Shown here piece after piece: positions 39,046 to 47,415 of a DNA stretch of 64,000 nucleotides. Numbering within the stretch: position 1 is the stretch's first letter; each line of letters opens with the position of its first letter. This stretch comes from Gammaproteobacteria bacterium (lineage in GTDB: Bacteria; Pseudomonadota; Gammaproteobacteria; Burkholderiales; Nitrosomonadaceae): assembly GCA_015709635.1 (NCBI GenBank), contig CP054180.1, forward strand, positions 310,001 through 374,000, read 5' to 3'. Under the pieces are notes generated by a model. That model searched no databases, was not told the DNA's origin, and saw nothing but the letters and a program-made list of their open reading frames with translations. A program made the translations under genes and the position numbers.

Positions 39046-40102
39046 TCAACCGGAAAGTAAAGCACCGGACATCGACCGCGGGTTACGGGTTCAATACAGT
39101 GCGGCTAAACGTTCCGCCAAGCCGTGGCGCTGGTATTTGATTATTGCGATATCCAGTCTGCCAATCGTTTATCTGCTGGGGGTCATTGCGTGGGATGCGA
39201 TCAACATTGAGGCCAACGGCCGCATCCGGTTGCCGAGTTTTACCATGCGTGCTGCGGCCGATGGTTATGTGCAGCAATTATTTGTCGAGCCGCTGCAAAC
39301 GGCATCCGAAGGCTCGCGCTTGGCTGAAATGGTTAATACCACACTACTCGACAATCGCGACCGGCTGCAAGTCGAGCTCGATGCCTTGGTGCAAGAGAAG
39401 CACAAAATGCTGTTACGGGCTGATCACGGTAGAACAAGTTCAACAGAGTTGATGAAGTTTGCCCAGGAACAGAAAAATTTTTCCTATCAGCGCTTGCGCC
39501 AGTACGAATCGCTATTCAAGCAGGGCGCTGCAACGCAAGCCGAAGTTGCATCAGCGCGGAGTCAGCATCATTCAGCTCTGGAAAATCTGGCGGCGCTTGA
39601 GAGAGCGGAGCGTATGGAACGAGACAGGGTATATAGTCAGGAGCATGGCCAGTCGCCGGAAATACGCTTGATCTCAAACCGGATTAATCAACTGCAACTG
39701 GAATTCGACAAGATTCAAGATCAAATTTATCAGTTAAATCTCATTGCACCGGCCGGAAACGGTATGGTGACGGAACTGTTCGCTCAACCCGGGGAATTTC
39801 TGGGGCGCGGCCAGCCTTTGCTGGAAATTATATTTCCTGACAAAGCGCATATCGACGCCTATATTCCGCCGAAATATCAGGATTATGCGGTGGTGGGGCA
39901 AACTGTCACGGTCAAATTTCCTAACGGCGAGAAAGCTAAAGCTAAAATAATTTCCGTGCCGGGTGTCATGCAAAAATCGGCTCCAGTTGAAATCAATCCC
40001 TTGGAGGCTGTGCAATTCGCCATATTGGCGCAAATGGAGTTCGTTGAAAGTGTCAAAAACCGCTTAATCAATGGCATGCCGGTTACGATTTATTTGCACT
40101 GA
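39029..40102 (+). CDS. HlyD-type periplasmic adaptor (membrane fusion protein)
   Basis: Adaptor of 357 residues that would bridge the inner-membrane synthase to the TolC-like channel. One N-terminal membrane helix lies near residues 36-57. A split biotinyl-lipoyl-like domain follows (AAADGYVQQLFVEPLQTASEGSRLA and its partner LIAPAGNGMVTELFAQPGEFL), separated by a coiled-coil hairpin (about 105-215). A beta-barrel domain ends the protein. No transporter ATPase or RND pump is nearby, so the natural partner is the GT2 synthase, an arrangement comparable to alginate Alg44. The ATG at 39029 overlaps the upstream gene by 17 bases and has GGAGAG before it. Confidence 0.87.
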   Translation: MKIRFNQPESKAPDIDRGLRVQYSAAKRSAKPWRWYLIIAISSLPIVYLLGVIAWDAINIEANGRIRLPSFTMRAAADGYVQQLFVEPLQTASEGSRLAEMVNTTLLDNRDRLQVELDALVQEKHKMLLRADHGRTSSTELMKFAQEQKNFSYQRLRQYESLFKQGAATQAEVASARSQHHSALENLAALERAERMERDRVYSQEHGQSPEIRLISNRINQLQLEFDKIQDQIYQLNLIAPAGNGMVTELFAQPGEFLGRGQPLLEIIFPDKAHIDAYIPPKYQDYAVVGQTVTVKFPNGEKAKAKIISVPGVMQKSAPVEINPLEAVQFAILAQMEFVESVKNRLINGMPVTIYLH

Positions 40103-40138
40103 GCGGGCAAGATTTCATCCAAAAATTGGCTCCAGCTC

Positions 40139-40289
40139 TTAAGGAAACGCTGATGAATTGATTGCACGAGCGAATCGTTTTGTTGCGTAGCATTCGCGTC
40201 CTCGTCCATCTCAATGATATGTCTCGATCACTGCGTTCCGCGTGTCTCGCGTTTCATCGCGTTCATCGAATTAGTCGGCATTTCCTTAA
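40139..40289. mobile_element. MITE-like element with imperfect terminal inverted repeats
   Basis: A 151-base unit whose left end TTAAGGAAACGCTGATGAAT (from 40139) pairs with the reverse complement of the right end (40269-40289) at 17 of 21 positions. It has no coding capacity, and its composition differs from the AT-rich DNA to its right. It differs in sequence from the element at 15423-15556. Confidence 0.5.
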
Positions 40290-40322
40290 AGTACCGCCTT
40301 CTTTATGCTGTTCAATTTTCAT

Positions 40323-40345
40323 TTATCCACATTTTTTGTGGATAA
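40323..40345. promoter_or_regulatory. Pair of perfect DnaA-box-like nonamers
   Basis: TTATCCACA (40323-40331) and TGTGGATAA (40337-40345) are exact consensus nonamers in opposite orientation, five bases apart, and also form a hairpin. A single copy of the second box occurs at the matching place left of the cluster (33695-33703). A DnaA-regulated promoter or a chance hairpin are the main readings. Confidence 0.45.
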
Positions 40346-40613
40346 CATTGTGCATAAAGCTCGTATTTGAGCATTAACTTTACGAACCATAAAGAGAATT
40401 CTCAATCTGCCTAATAATTTAACACTATGATTATGTTTTAACTATCATATGGTTATATCTTTGTCTGGTTTCTGTGAAGTCATTGGATTGTCGGGTAACG
40501 CATACTCACTGGGTTTGCACCGAACTTGGATAAATGATCATGCATATCGTGTATGATCGCACATTTCTTTTTTTAAGCCGCTCAATCGGGTGTTCTAAAA
40601 TTCTCAAGATGTT

Positions 40614-42467
40614 ATGCTGAATATACAGGCTTTGACTTATCTGCAAGGCGGAATCCCATTACTGGAAAATTGCAATTTGCCGATTTTTGCCGATCAGCGC
40701 GTAGGCTTGGTCGGTAAAAACGGATGCGGTAAGTCCACGTTATTCCGGCTGATTCGCGGCGAGATCAAGCCGGATGGCGGGGATGTCAGTTTGCAGTCCG
40801 GTAAAACCGTTGCCTTCGTTGAACAGGAAATCGTCAATTCCGATCAGTCCGCCATTGCGTTTGTTTTGGATGGTGATGTCGAATTGCGCCGCCTGGAAAA
40901 AATTTTGGCGCAGGCCGAGCATAATGATGCCTGGTTTGAGGCGCAGCAACGCTATGAGGTGATCGACGGTTATACAGCGCAGGCGCGTGCAGCGCAGCTA
41001 TTAAATGGATTGGGTTTCGCCAGTTCCACGCTGGAACGGCCGGTGAATCATTTTTCCGGCGGCTGGCGGATGCGCTTGAATCTGGCGCGCGCTTTGATGC
41101 ATCGCGCCGATTTGCTGCTGCTCGATGAACCGACCAATCATTTAGATCTGGAAGCGATTCTGTGGCTGGAGCAATATCTGGCGCGTTATCCGGGCAGTTT
41201 AATCGTGGTATCGCACGATCGTGAGTTTCTCAATGCATGCGTCAACCGCATCGCGCATATCCACAACCGGCAAATTGACGGTTATAGCGGCAATTATGAC
41301 GATTTCGAGCGCGCGCGCGCCGAACGGCTGCTGCAACATGCGCAAGCCTTGCAGCAGCAGCAAAGACAAATCGCGCATATGGAAGATTTTGTGCGCCGCT
41401 TCCGCGCCAAGGCGACCAAGGCCAAGCAAGCGCAAAGCCGCATCAAGGCACTGGAGCGCTTGACCCGTTTGGCGCCGGTGCACAGTGAGGATGGTCATTT
41501 CGCACTGCAGATCGAAGCGCCGGAGCGCAGCCCGGATGTATTGCTGCGCGTTAAAGACATGAGCTTTGGTTATGACGACCGGGTGTTGTTTCAGCGTGTC
41601 AATCTGGTATTGCAAGCGGGTGCGCGCATTGTGCTGCTCGGACCGAACGGCGCGGGGAAGTCCACGTTGATCAAGCTGCTGACCGGAGAAATCCAGCCGG
41701 CAACTGGTTCATTGGAATGGGCGCAAAATATCCGCATCGGCTACTTTGCACAGCATCAGCTGGAAAATCTCGACAGTGCGGCAACGCCTTTGGAACACAT
41801 GCAGAAACTGGCACCGGCGCAAACCGAGCTGGATCTGCGGAAATTTCTGGGCCGGTTCGGTTTGGGCGGGGACGGCGAGAACCGTCCGGTCGCCAGTTTC
41901 TCCGGCGGGGAAAAAAGCCGTTTGGCGCTAGCGTTATTGGCCTGGCAGAAACCGCATTTGCTGTTACTGGATGAACCGACCAATCATTTGGACTTGGACA
42001 TGCGCGATGCGCTGACATTGGCATTGGAGGCTTATACTGGCGCGGTGGTACTGGTTTCGCACGATCGCAGCCTGGTGCGTGCGGTGGCGGATGAATTGTG
42101 GCTGGTGGCGGACGGCCAAGCGCAGTTGCTGGACGGTGATCTGGAAGATTACAAAAACTGGCTGGAAGCGCGCCGTTCCCGAGAAGCCACGGAAACAAAA
42201 GCGGCGGTGCAAAAACCGCAGCTTAAAACACCGGCCAAGCCAAATAAAAAATTTTTGCTTTCCAAGCAAGCTAAACTCGAAGTTGCATTGTCGATTGCGC
42301 AAAAAGAATTGGCCGAAGCGAACCGCCGCCTAGCCGATCCGGCTACTTACGCAAACTGTTCGCGTGAGGAAATTGATCAACTCAGCACCACTCATGCGGC
42401 GCTCGAGAAAAAAGTGGCCGAACTCGAGGAAAACTGGCTGGAACTGGAAATGACGATGGAAGAGTGA
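40614..42467 (+). CDS. ABC-F family ATPase, YheS-like
   Basis: Cytoplasmic protein of 617 residues with two ATP-binding cassettes and no membrane segment, the hallmark of ribosome-associated ABC-F proteins. Walker A motifs are GLVGKNGCGKSTL and LLGPNGAGKSTLI. Signature motifs are NHFSGGWRMRLNLARAL and SFSGGEKSRLALALL, with Walker B LLLLDEPTNHLDL in both halves. The linker (P-site tRNA interaction motif, about 230-290) and a C-terminal coiled coil (about 550-617) are present. Length and layout fit E. coli YheS (637). A role in relieving stalled translation is known for the class. No Shine-Dalgarno sequence is evident. Confidence 0.92.
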   Translation: MLNIQALTYLQGGIPLLENCNLPIFADQRVGLVGKNGCGKSTLFRLIRGEIKPDGGDVSLQSGKTVAFVEQEIVNSDQSAIAFVLDGDVELRRLEKILAQAEHNDAWFEAQQRYEVIDGYTAQARAAQLLNGLGFASSTLERPVNHFSGGWRMRLNLARALMHRADLLLLDEPTNHLDLEAILWLEQYLARYPGSLIVVSHDREFLNACVNRIAHIHNRQIDGYSGNYDDFERARAERLLQHAQALQQQQRQIAHMEDFVRRFRAKATKAKQAQSRIKALERLTRLAPVHSEDGHFALQIEAPERSPDVLLRVKDMSFGYDDRVLFQRVNLVLQAGARIVLLGPNGAGKSTLIKLLTGEIQPATGSLEWAQNIRIGYFAQHQLENLDSAATPLEHMQKLAPAQTELDLRKFLGRFGLGGDGENRPVASFSGGEKSRLALALLAWQKPHLLLLDEPTNHLDLDMRDALTLALEAYTGAVVLVSHDRSLVRAVADELWLVADGQAQLLDGDLEDYKNWLEARRSREATETKAAVQKPQLKTPAKPNKKFLLSKQAKLEVALSIAQKELAEANRRLADPATYANCSREEIDQLSTTHAALEKKVAELEENWLELEMTMEE

Positions 42468-42499
42468 ATGGAATGAGGTTGGAGGCTGGTCCGCGAGTT

Positions 42500-42823
42500 T
42501 TAAACCTGCATGTTCATGATTTCCTGATAGGCGGTGACCAGTTTATTACGAACCTGGACCATGGATTGAAAGGACACATTGGCTTTTTGCAACGAGATCA
42601 TCACTTCATGCAAATCGACGTTTGACTGGTCGCTGACGAATTGCTCACTGAGCTTATCCGCACTTTTTTGTGCCGTGTTGACTTGATCGACAGCCGCTTT
42701 CAGCTTTTCGCTGAAATCGACACCCGCAACTTCGTCCGCGCCCGCTGATTTTTTTACACCGGAAGCAAGCGCCGACGTTGCTTGCAATTGCTGCAAAATG
42801 CTATCAATCCCGGATTTGTCCAT
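42500..42823 (-). CDS. fliE: Flagellar hook-basal body protein FliE
   Basis: Small export-gate adaptor that joins the MS ring and the proximal rod. The 107 residues show the family C-terminus [20 protein letters not shown] followed by [12 protein letters not shown], which is highly diagnostic. It stands on the minus strand, downstream of the two-component genes and separated from fliF and the other plus-strand fli genes, whereas in enteric bacteria fliE is divergent from but adjacent to fliF. Its 98-base upstream gap is AT-rich, and I found no convincing sigma-54 promoter there. Confidence 0.95.
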   Translation of the reverse strand: MDKSGIDSILQQLQATSALASGVKKSAGADEVAGVDFSEKLKAAVDQVNTAQKSADKLSEQFVSDQSNVDLHEVMISLQKANVSFQSMVQVRNKLVTAYQEIMNMQV

Positions 42824-42921
42824 GCTTTACTCCACTGTCAATTTTTGCTGTTTCTTGCAAAATTATAAATATTTGAAAATTTTATCAAATCATGCGCATC
42901 TGTTGTATAGGAAATCCGTGG

Positions 42922-44244
42922 TTAACTGGTCATGCGGTATTGTTGCAATTTATAACGCAAAGTTCGTTCGGAAATACCTAGTTTCTTTACGGCCAGTTTG
43001 CGCGAACCATTAACAGCAGCCAAAGTTTCCAGTATATGTTTCCGTTCGAGCGTCTTGATATCCTCGGAAGATGGCTCCGCATCGGCTTCATTGGCTTCAT
43101 CCGCTTGCCGGACGGGATCAGCGTGCGGCAAATGAATATGTTCCGCATCGATGAGCTCATCCGCCGCCAGAATCATCGCGCGCTGCATGATATTTTCCAG
43201 TTCCCTGACGTTACCCGGCCAGGAGTAGCGCGTTAACTTGTCAATTGCCGCTTTTGTCATTGTGCAGGCGGCGTGACCGGGACCGGCGGTTGCTTCCGCA
43301 AGCACCCGCTGCGCCAGGGGTTCGATGTCCAACGGCCGTTCCCGCAATGATGGGATTTCGATCGGAAATACATTGAGCCGGTAATACAAGTCTTCACGGA
43401 ACCGGCCGCTTTTAACCGTCGCCATCATGTCGCGGTTGGAAGTCGCCAGAACGCGGATGTCCAATTTGATCGTTTTATGCCCGCCGACGCGCTCCACTTC
43501 TCTTTCCTGCAGCACGCGTAGCAATTTGGCTTGCAGCTCCAATGGCATTTCCGAAACTTCGTCCAGCAATAGCGTGCCGCCCTGCGCTTGTTCGAACTTT
43601 CCGGGTTGTGCTTGCGCTGCGCCGGTGAAAGCGCCTTTCTCGTAACCGAACAATGTGGCTTCCAGCAGATTCTCCGGAATAGCCGCGCAATTGATCGCGA
43701 CAAACGATTTTCCGGCACGCGCCGAATGCTGATGAATATAGCGTGCGATGACTTCCTTGCCGCAACCGCTTTCTCCCGTCAGCATGACAGTGGCGGGTGA
43801 TTGTGCGACGCGTTTCGCCAGAGATAGCAATGCCCGCGTGCGCGGATCTTTGGCGACGACTTTGTCATCCTGTTCCGGGTGGGATAAAACATGCCGTTTG
43901 ACATGCGCGAGCAGATTATCCGGATCGAACGGCTTCAGCAAATAATCGCAAGCGCCGGTTTGCATGGCGGCAACCGCTTTTTCCACATCACCGTATGCAG
44001 TCATCAGCAATACCGGCAGCTCGGGATCGAACGCCTTGATACTTTTCAATAACGTAAATCCGTCGACGGGTTTCATTTGTACGTCGCTGACCACCATGCC
44101 GATGGATGATTGTTGCAGAACAGCCATGGCATCATTGCCGTTTGCGGCCGCCAAAGTCTTATATCCGGCCAGTTTCATCGTGGCGCAAATGGCTTCCAGC
44201 AAATCCTCATCGTCTTCAACCACCAGAATCGGCAGTGCTCTCAT
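42922..44244 (-). CDS. flrC: Sigma-54-dependent flagellar response regulator, FlrC/FleR type
   Basis: Activator of middle flagellar genes, 440 residues. The receiver has VVEDDEDLLEA, MVVSDVQMKPVDG (phospho-acceptor Asp) and DYLLKPFD. The AAA+ domain is intact with Walker A GESGCGKEVIARYIH, the sigma-54 contact loop GAFTGA, Walker B GTLLLDEVSEMP and the arginine-finger region. The C-terminal Fis-type helix-turn-helix ends GISERTLRYKLQQYR. It overlaps the kinase gene by four bases. Neighbouring fli genes are its likely targets. The FlrC/FleR name is by homology and context. Confidence 0.92.
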   Translation of the reverse strand: MRALPILVVEDDEDLLEAICATMKLAGYKTLAAANGNDAMAVLQQSSIGMVVSDVQMKPVDGFTLLKSIKAFDPELPVLLMTAYGDVEKAVAAMQTGACDYLLKPFDPDNLLAHVKRHVLSHPEQDDKVVAKDPRTRALLSLAKRVAQSPATVMLTGESGCGKEVIARYIHQHSARAGKSFVAINCAAIPENLLEATLFGYEKGAFTGAAQAQPGKFEQAQGGTLLLDEVSEMPLELQAKLLRVLQEREVERVGGHKTIKLDIRVLATSNRDMMATVKSGRFREDLYYRLNVFPIEIPSLRERPLDIEPLAQRVLAEATAGPGHAACTMTKAAIDKLTRYSWPGNVRELENIMQRAMILAADELIDAEHIHLPHADPVRQADEANEADAEPSSEDIKTLERKHILETLAAVNGSRKLAVKKLGISERTLRYKLQQYRMTS

Positions 44245-45437
44245 GATTCATCTCCTTTGCTCTTGGGTAGCCGGATCAAAAATTCACTGCCCTTGCACAG
44301 TGCTGAATTCACCTGCACGCTGCCACCCATGGATTCGATGACACCGCGGACAATGGCCAAGCCTAAACCGGTGCCTTCCGCGCGCGTGGTGAAAAAAGGC
44401 TCGAATAATCTTTCTTGCAATGCCGCATCGATACCGGGTCCATCATCATGAACAGTGAAGATGATGTTTTTTTCTTCCAACCGGCTGGCGAGCGTAATTT
44501 GTCCGCCCGGAGCCGATGCTTGCATGGCATTTTCCAGCAGATTGATCATGGCGCCGCATAAAGCTTGATGATCCGTAATCATGGTTTCTGCCGCGCTTTG
44601 GTCATCGACAATGAACTGCAAATCCCGCTGCGCCATTTGCGGTTCGACAACCTGGTGCAGCTCGGCCAGCAAATCGCTGACGACGACATGCTCGCGCCGT
44701 CTTGCTTCGCCTTTGACAAAACGAAGCATATCCTTGGTTAATTGTTCCAGATGATGCAAGCGTTCAATGGTTTTGGTTGCGAATTTGTGCCGCTCGTCGA
44801 GAGTCAGTGCATCGCTTCCCAAGTGATTGGCATACAACAACGCGGTCGAGAGCGGTGTGCGTAACTGATGCGCAAGGTTGGCCGCCATTTCGCCCATGGC
44901 AGTCAGGCGTTGGTTGCGCCGGATCCGTTCCTGCATGGCGTAGGCTTCCGTGATGTCGTTTACCAGCAGAATCCGTCTGCCGGCCGGATCGGTTGCACTG
45001 CTGCCGATGCGGATGCGTCGCGGTTGCACGCTGTGTTCATGTTTTAACAGCCACTCGTCAATGATCGCGGTGGGCGATAAACGTTCTTGCACAACTTGTT
45101 GCCAGCTCAATCCGACCAGGGATTGGCCGAGAATGGCGATAGCGGCCGGATTGACTTGTTCGATGCATTCTTGAGCGTCCAATGCGATTACGCCGCCCGG
45201 TAGTGCATTCAATAAGAGACTTAACTGCTGCGACAGATTTTCTTTCGCCAGTAACTGTTTGTGCAATTCGCCGTTGGCCAGCGCCAGTTCACGGGTGAGC
45301 TGCGCCACTTGACGCTGTAAATGCTGATAGACGCCGGATAGCTGTTCCGATGCTTCGTTAAAAGCTGCGAATGCCAGCTTGAGCTGTTCTTGATCCGCCG
45401 GTATCGATTTAATTTTACTGACGTTCTTGGTTTGCAC
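44241..45437 (-). CDS. flrB: Flagellar two-component sensor kinase, FlrB/FleS type
   Basis: Soluble histidine kinase of 398 residues without membrane helices, as for FlrB and FleS. An N-terminal coiled coil (about 15-80) is followed by a PAS domain (about 70-175). HisKA has the phospho-acceptor His in ANLAHQLRTPLSTALLYAN, and the HATPase domain has NLLENAMQAS, FTVHDDGPGID and GTGLGLAIVRG. Translation starts at a GTG (45437). It overlaps its response regulator gene (ATGA at 44241-44244), so the pair is made together. It is transcribed divergently from fliF across a 310-base region. Confidence 0.92.
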   Translation of the reverse strand: MQTKNVSKIKSIPADQEQLKLAFAAFNEASEQLSGVYQHLQRQVAQLTRELALANGELHKQLLAKENLSQQLSLLLNALPGGVIALDAQECIEQVNPAAIAILGQSLVGLSWQQVVQERLSPTAIIDEWLLKHEHSVQPRRIRIGSSATDPAGRRILLVNDITEAYAMQERIRRNQRLTAMGEMAANLAHQLRTPLSTALLYANHLGSDALTLDERHKFATKTIERLHHLEQLTKDMLRFVKGEARRREHVVVSDLLAELHQVVEPQMAQRDLQFIVDDQSAAETMITDHQALCGAMINLLENAMQASAPGGQITLASRLEEKNIIFTVHDDGPGIDAALQERLFEPFFTTRAEGTGLGLAIVRGVIESMGGSVQVNSALCKGSEFLIRLPKSKGDES

Positions 45438-45747
45438 GAGTTGTGAATACAGTTTGTGAGAATGGCGTTAGCTTACCATCGTTACCCGTGCCGATAATGA
45501 CGCGAATAAGGCGGGCAAATCTATTCTTTTTAAGCATTCGGATTTTATAAATGTATCGATAATCATCGCATCAATAAAAATCCAGTCCAAATGCCGATTG
45601 TTGGAGTGAGTTTTTTTACGGCATGGCGATGGATAAGTTGAACGGCGAGGCTGCAGATATAGGCTGCGACTGGCAAGCCCGGCGGTTTCAGCTCAATAAC
45701 AAATCTTATTTGATTGGTGGCCAGGAATTTAAGCAGGAGAAGAGCAC
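45438..45747. promoter_or_regulatory. Divergent region between flrB and fliF
   Basis: This 310-base gap must hold promoters for flrBC and for the long fli operon. A perfect sigma-28 -10 octamer GCCGATAA lies at 45490-45497 on the plus strand, but the expected TAAA-type -35 is not in place. No sigma-54 GG-N10-GC element was found by eye. AGGAG precedes the fliF GTG. Confidence 0.4.
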
Positions 45748-47415
45748 GTGGCAACAGTACCGAGTGAATCCAATACAGTCGCACCCGCTGCAGCCGGTAG
45801 TCTGGCGCAGTTCAATCAGCTATCCAATCAAAAAAAACTGGGATTAATTCTCTCGGCAGCGGCTGTGATTGCGCTGCTGGTTGGTGCTTTGATGTGGAGT
45901 CAGACGCCGGAATATCGCGTGCTCTACAACAATGTGCCGGATCAGGATGGCGCTGCCATCATCGGCGCTTTACAGCAAATGAACGTGCCGTACAAGTTTT
46001 CCGAAAGCGGCGGTGCGATTCTGGTTCCGGAAAAGCACGTGCATGAAGCGCGCTTGCGTCTAGCGGGCCAGGGATTGCCGAAAGGCGGCCTGGCGGGTTT
46101 CGAGTTGATGGAGAATCAAAAATTCGGCGCCAGCCAATTCCTCGAGCAGGTTAATTATCAGCGCGCATTGGAAGGTGAATTGGCGCGCTCGGTTCAGTCG
46201 TTAGCCGCGGTGCAAAGTGCGCGCGTGCATTTGGCGATGGCTAAGCCTTCGGTATTTTCAAGAGAAAAACAGCAACCGAGTGTCTCGGTATTGCTCCATC
46301 TGCACCCGGGTAGAGTTTTGAGCGTCGAACAAGTCAGCGCGATTGTACATTTGATGTCCAGCAGCGTGCCTAATTTGCCGGTAAAGAATGTGACGGTGGT
46401 GGATCAAAACGGCAATCTGTTGAGTACGCAGAACGATAAGCAGGATTCCCGGTTTGATGCCAAGCAATTGGAGTTTATACAGGAAATCGAAGAGAACTAT
46501 ATCCGCCGTATCGAAGCGATTCTCACCCCGATTACCGGTGCAGCGAATGTGCGCGCTCAAGTGACTGCGGACGTGGATTTTTCCCGGATTGAACGCGCCG
46601 AAGAAATTTACCGGCCGAATAATAAAGAATCGGAGGCTGCCGCTATCCGCAGCCAGCAAACACTCGAAGCAACTTCCACGGGCACTAAGCCGGATGGCGG
46701 CATTCCGGGCGCGCTGACCAATCGTCCGCCTGAGCCGGCAACGGCGCCGATTGAAGTGGGCGGCGAGAAGAAAGAAGGCGGCGATAAAACGGTGCCGACT
46801 GATAAGAAAAAAGAATCGACGATTAATTACGAAGTCGATAAAACGGTACAGCATGTGCAGCAATCGGCCGGCAATATCAAACGCTTGACTGCCGCAGTGG
46901 TGGTGAATTACCGCAAGAAAGTCGATGAAAACGGTGAAGTAACGCACGAACCGTTGACGGCTGAGGAAATTAAGGAAATCAACAATCTGGTGCGTGAAGC
47001 GATGGGTTATAACGAGAAACGCGGGGATTCGCTCACGGTCACCAACAATCTATTTACGAATAACGGCGAAGTAGTGCTGGATGTTCCGCTATGGAAGGAT
47101 CCTGAGGTGATCATGCTGGCCAAGGACATCGGCAAGCAGTTTTTGATCGCGGCTGTGGTTTTATTTTTCTTACTCAAAGTACTCAAACCTTTCCTGAAAA
47201 GCTTAACGCCGCCACCTCCAACCGTAGATCAGCAGAGATTGCCGGGTGAAGGGGCGGTACAAGGTCAGTTGCCGGGACAAGTGGATGAAGGGGCGATTCA
47301 AGCGATTCAAAAATCGATATCTGAGGAAAATCTCAAGCGAGCTAAGCAATTGGCTATCGATGAGCCCGCCATCGTTGCCAATGTGGTAAAAGATTGGATG
47401 GCTAAAAATGGCTGA
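45748..47415 (+). CDS. fliF: Flagellar MS-ring protein FliF
   Basis: Forms the MS ring in the inner membrane on which the flagellum is built. The 555 residues have an N-terminal membrane helix (about 30-52) and ring-building motifs with the signature NYQRALEGELARSVQSLAAV. A low-complexity linker rich in Gly, Glu and Lys (about 310-360) and a second membrane helix near residues 470-490 follow. The C-terminal cytoplasmic tail binds FliG. Translation starts at a GTG with AGGAG upstream. The end overlaps fliG by eight bases. It is the first of thirteen fli genes on this strand. Confidence 0.96.
   Translation: MATVPSESNTVAPAAAGSLAQFNQLSNQKKLGLILSAAAVIALLVGALMWSQTPEYRVLYNNVPDQDGAAIIGALQQMNVPYKFSESGGAILVPEKHVHEARLRLAGQGLPKGGLAGFELMENQKFGASQFLEQVNYQRALEGELARSVQSLAAVQSARVHLAMAKPSVFSREKQQPSVSVLLHLHPGRVLSVEQVSAIVHLMSSSVPNLPVKNVTVVDQNGNLLSTQNDKQDSRFDAKQLEFIQEIEENYIRRIEAILTPITGAANVRAQVTADVDFSRIERAEEIYRPNNKESEAAAIRSQQTLEATSTGTKPDGGIPGALTNRPPEPATAPIEVGGEKKEGGDKTVPTDKKKESTINYEVDKTVQHVQQSAGNIKRLTAAVVVNYRKKVDENGEVTHEPLTAEEIKEINNLVREAMGYNEKRGDSLTVTNNLFTNNGEVVLDVPLWKDPEVIMLAKDIGKQFLIAAVVLFFLLKVLKPFLKSLTPPPPTVDQQRLPGEGAVQGQLPGQVDEGAIQAIQKSISEENLKRAKQLAIDEPAIVANVVKDWMAKNG

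Larger units (their letters stand above)
40103..40613 (+). promoter_or_regulatory. Non-coding region between the adaptor and ABC-F genes
   Basis: This 511-base gap contains a MITE-like element (40139-40289). After it come two perfect DnaA-box-like nonamers in inverted orientation, TTATCCACA (40323-40331) and TGTGGATAA (40337-40345), and then an AT-rich stretch. The part 40336-40462 is a diverged copy of 33694-33820. A 71-codon frame at 40162-40377 crosses the repeat and is not considered a gene. Confidence 0.5.

Noticed and set aside
40162..40377. 71-codon frame between the adaptor and ABC-F genes
   Set aside because: It crosses the MITE-like repeat and the DnaA-box hairpin and has no ribosome-binding site or family likeness.
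40323..40450. Possible replication origin suggested by DnaA-box-like nonamers and AT-rich DNA
   Set aside because: Only two boxes here and one at 33695, and no dnaA, dnaN, gyrB or rpmH nearby. A chromosomal origin would need more boxes and that context.
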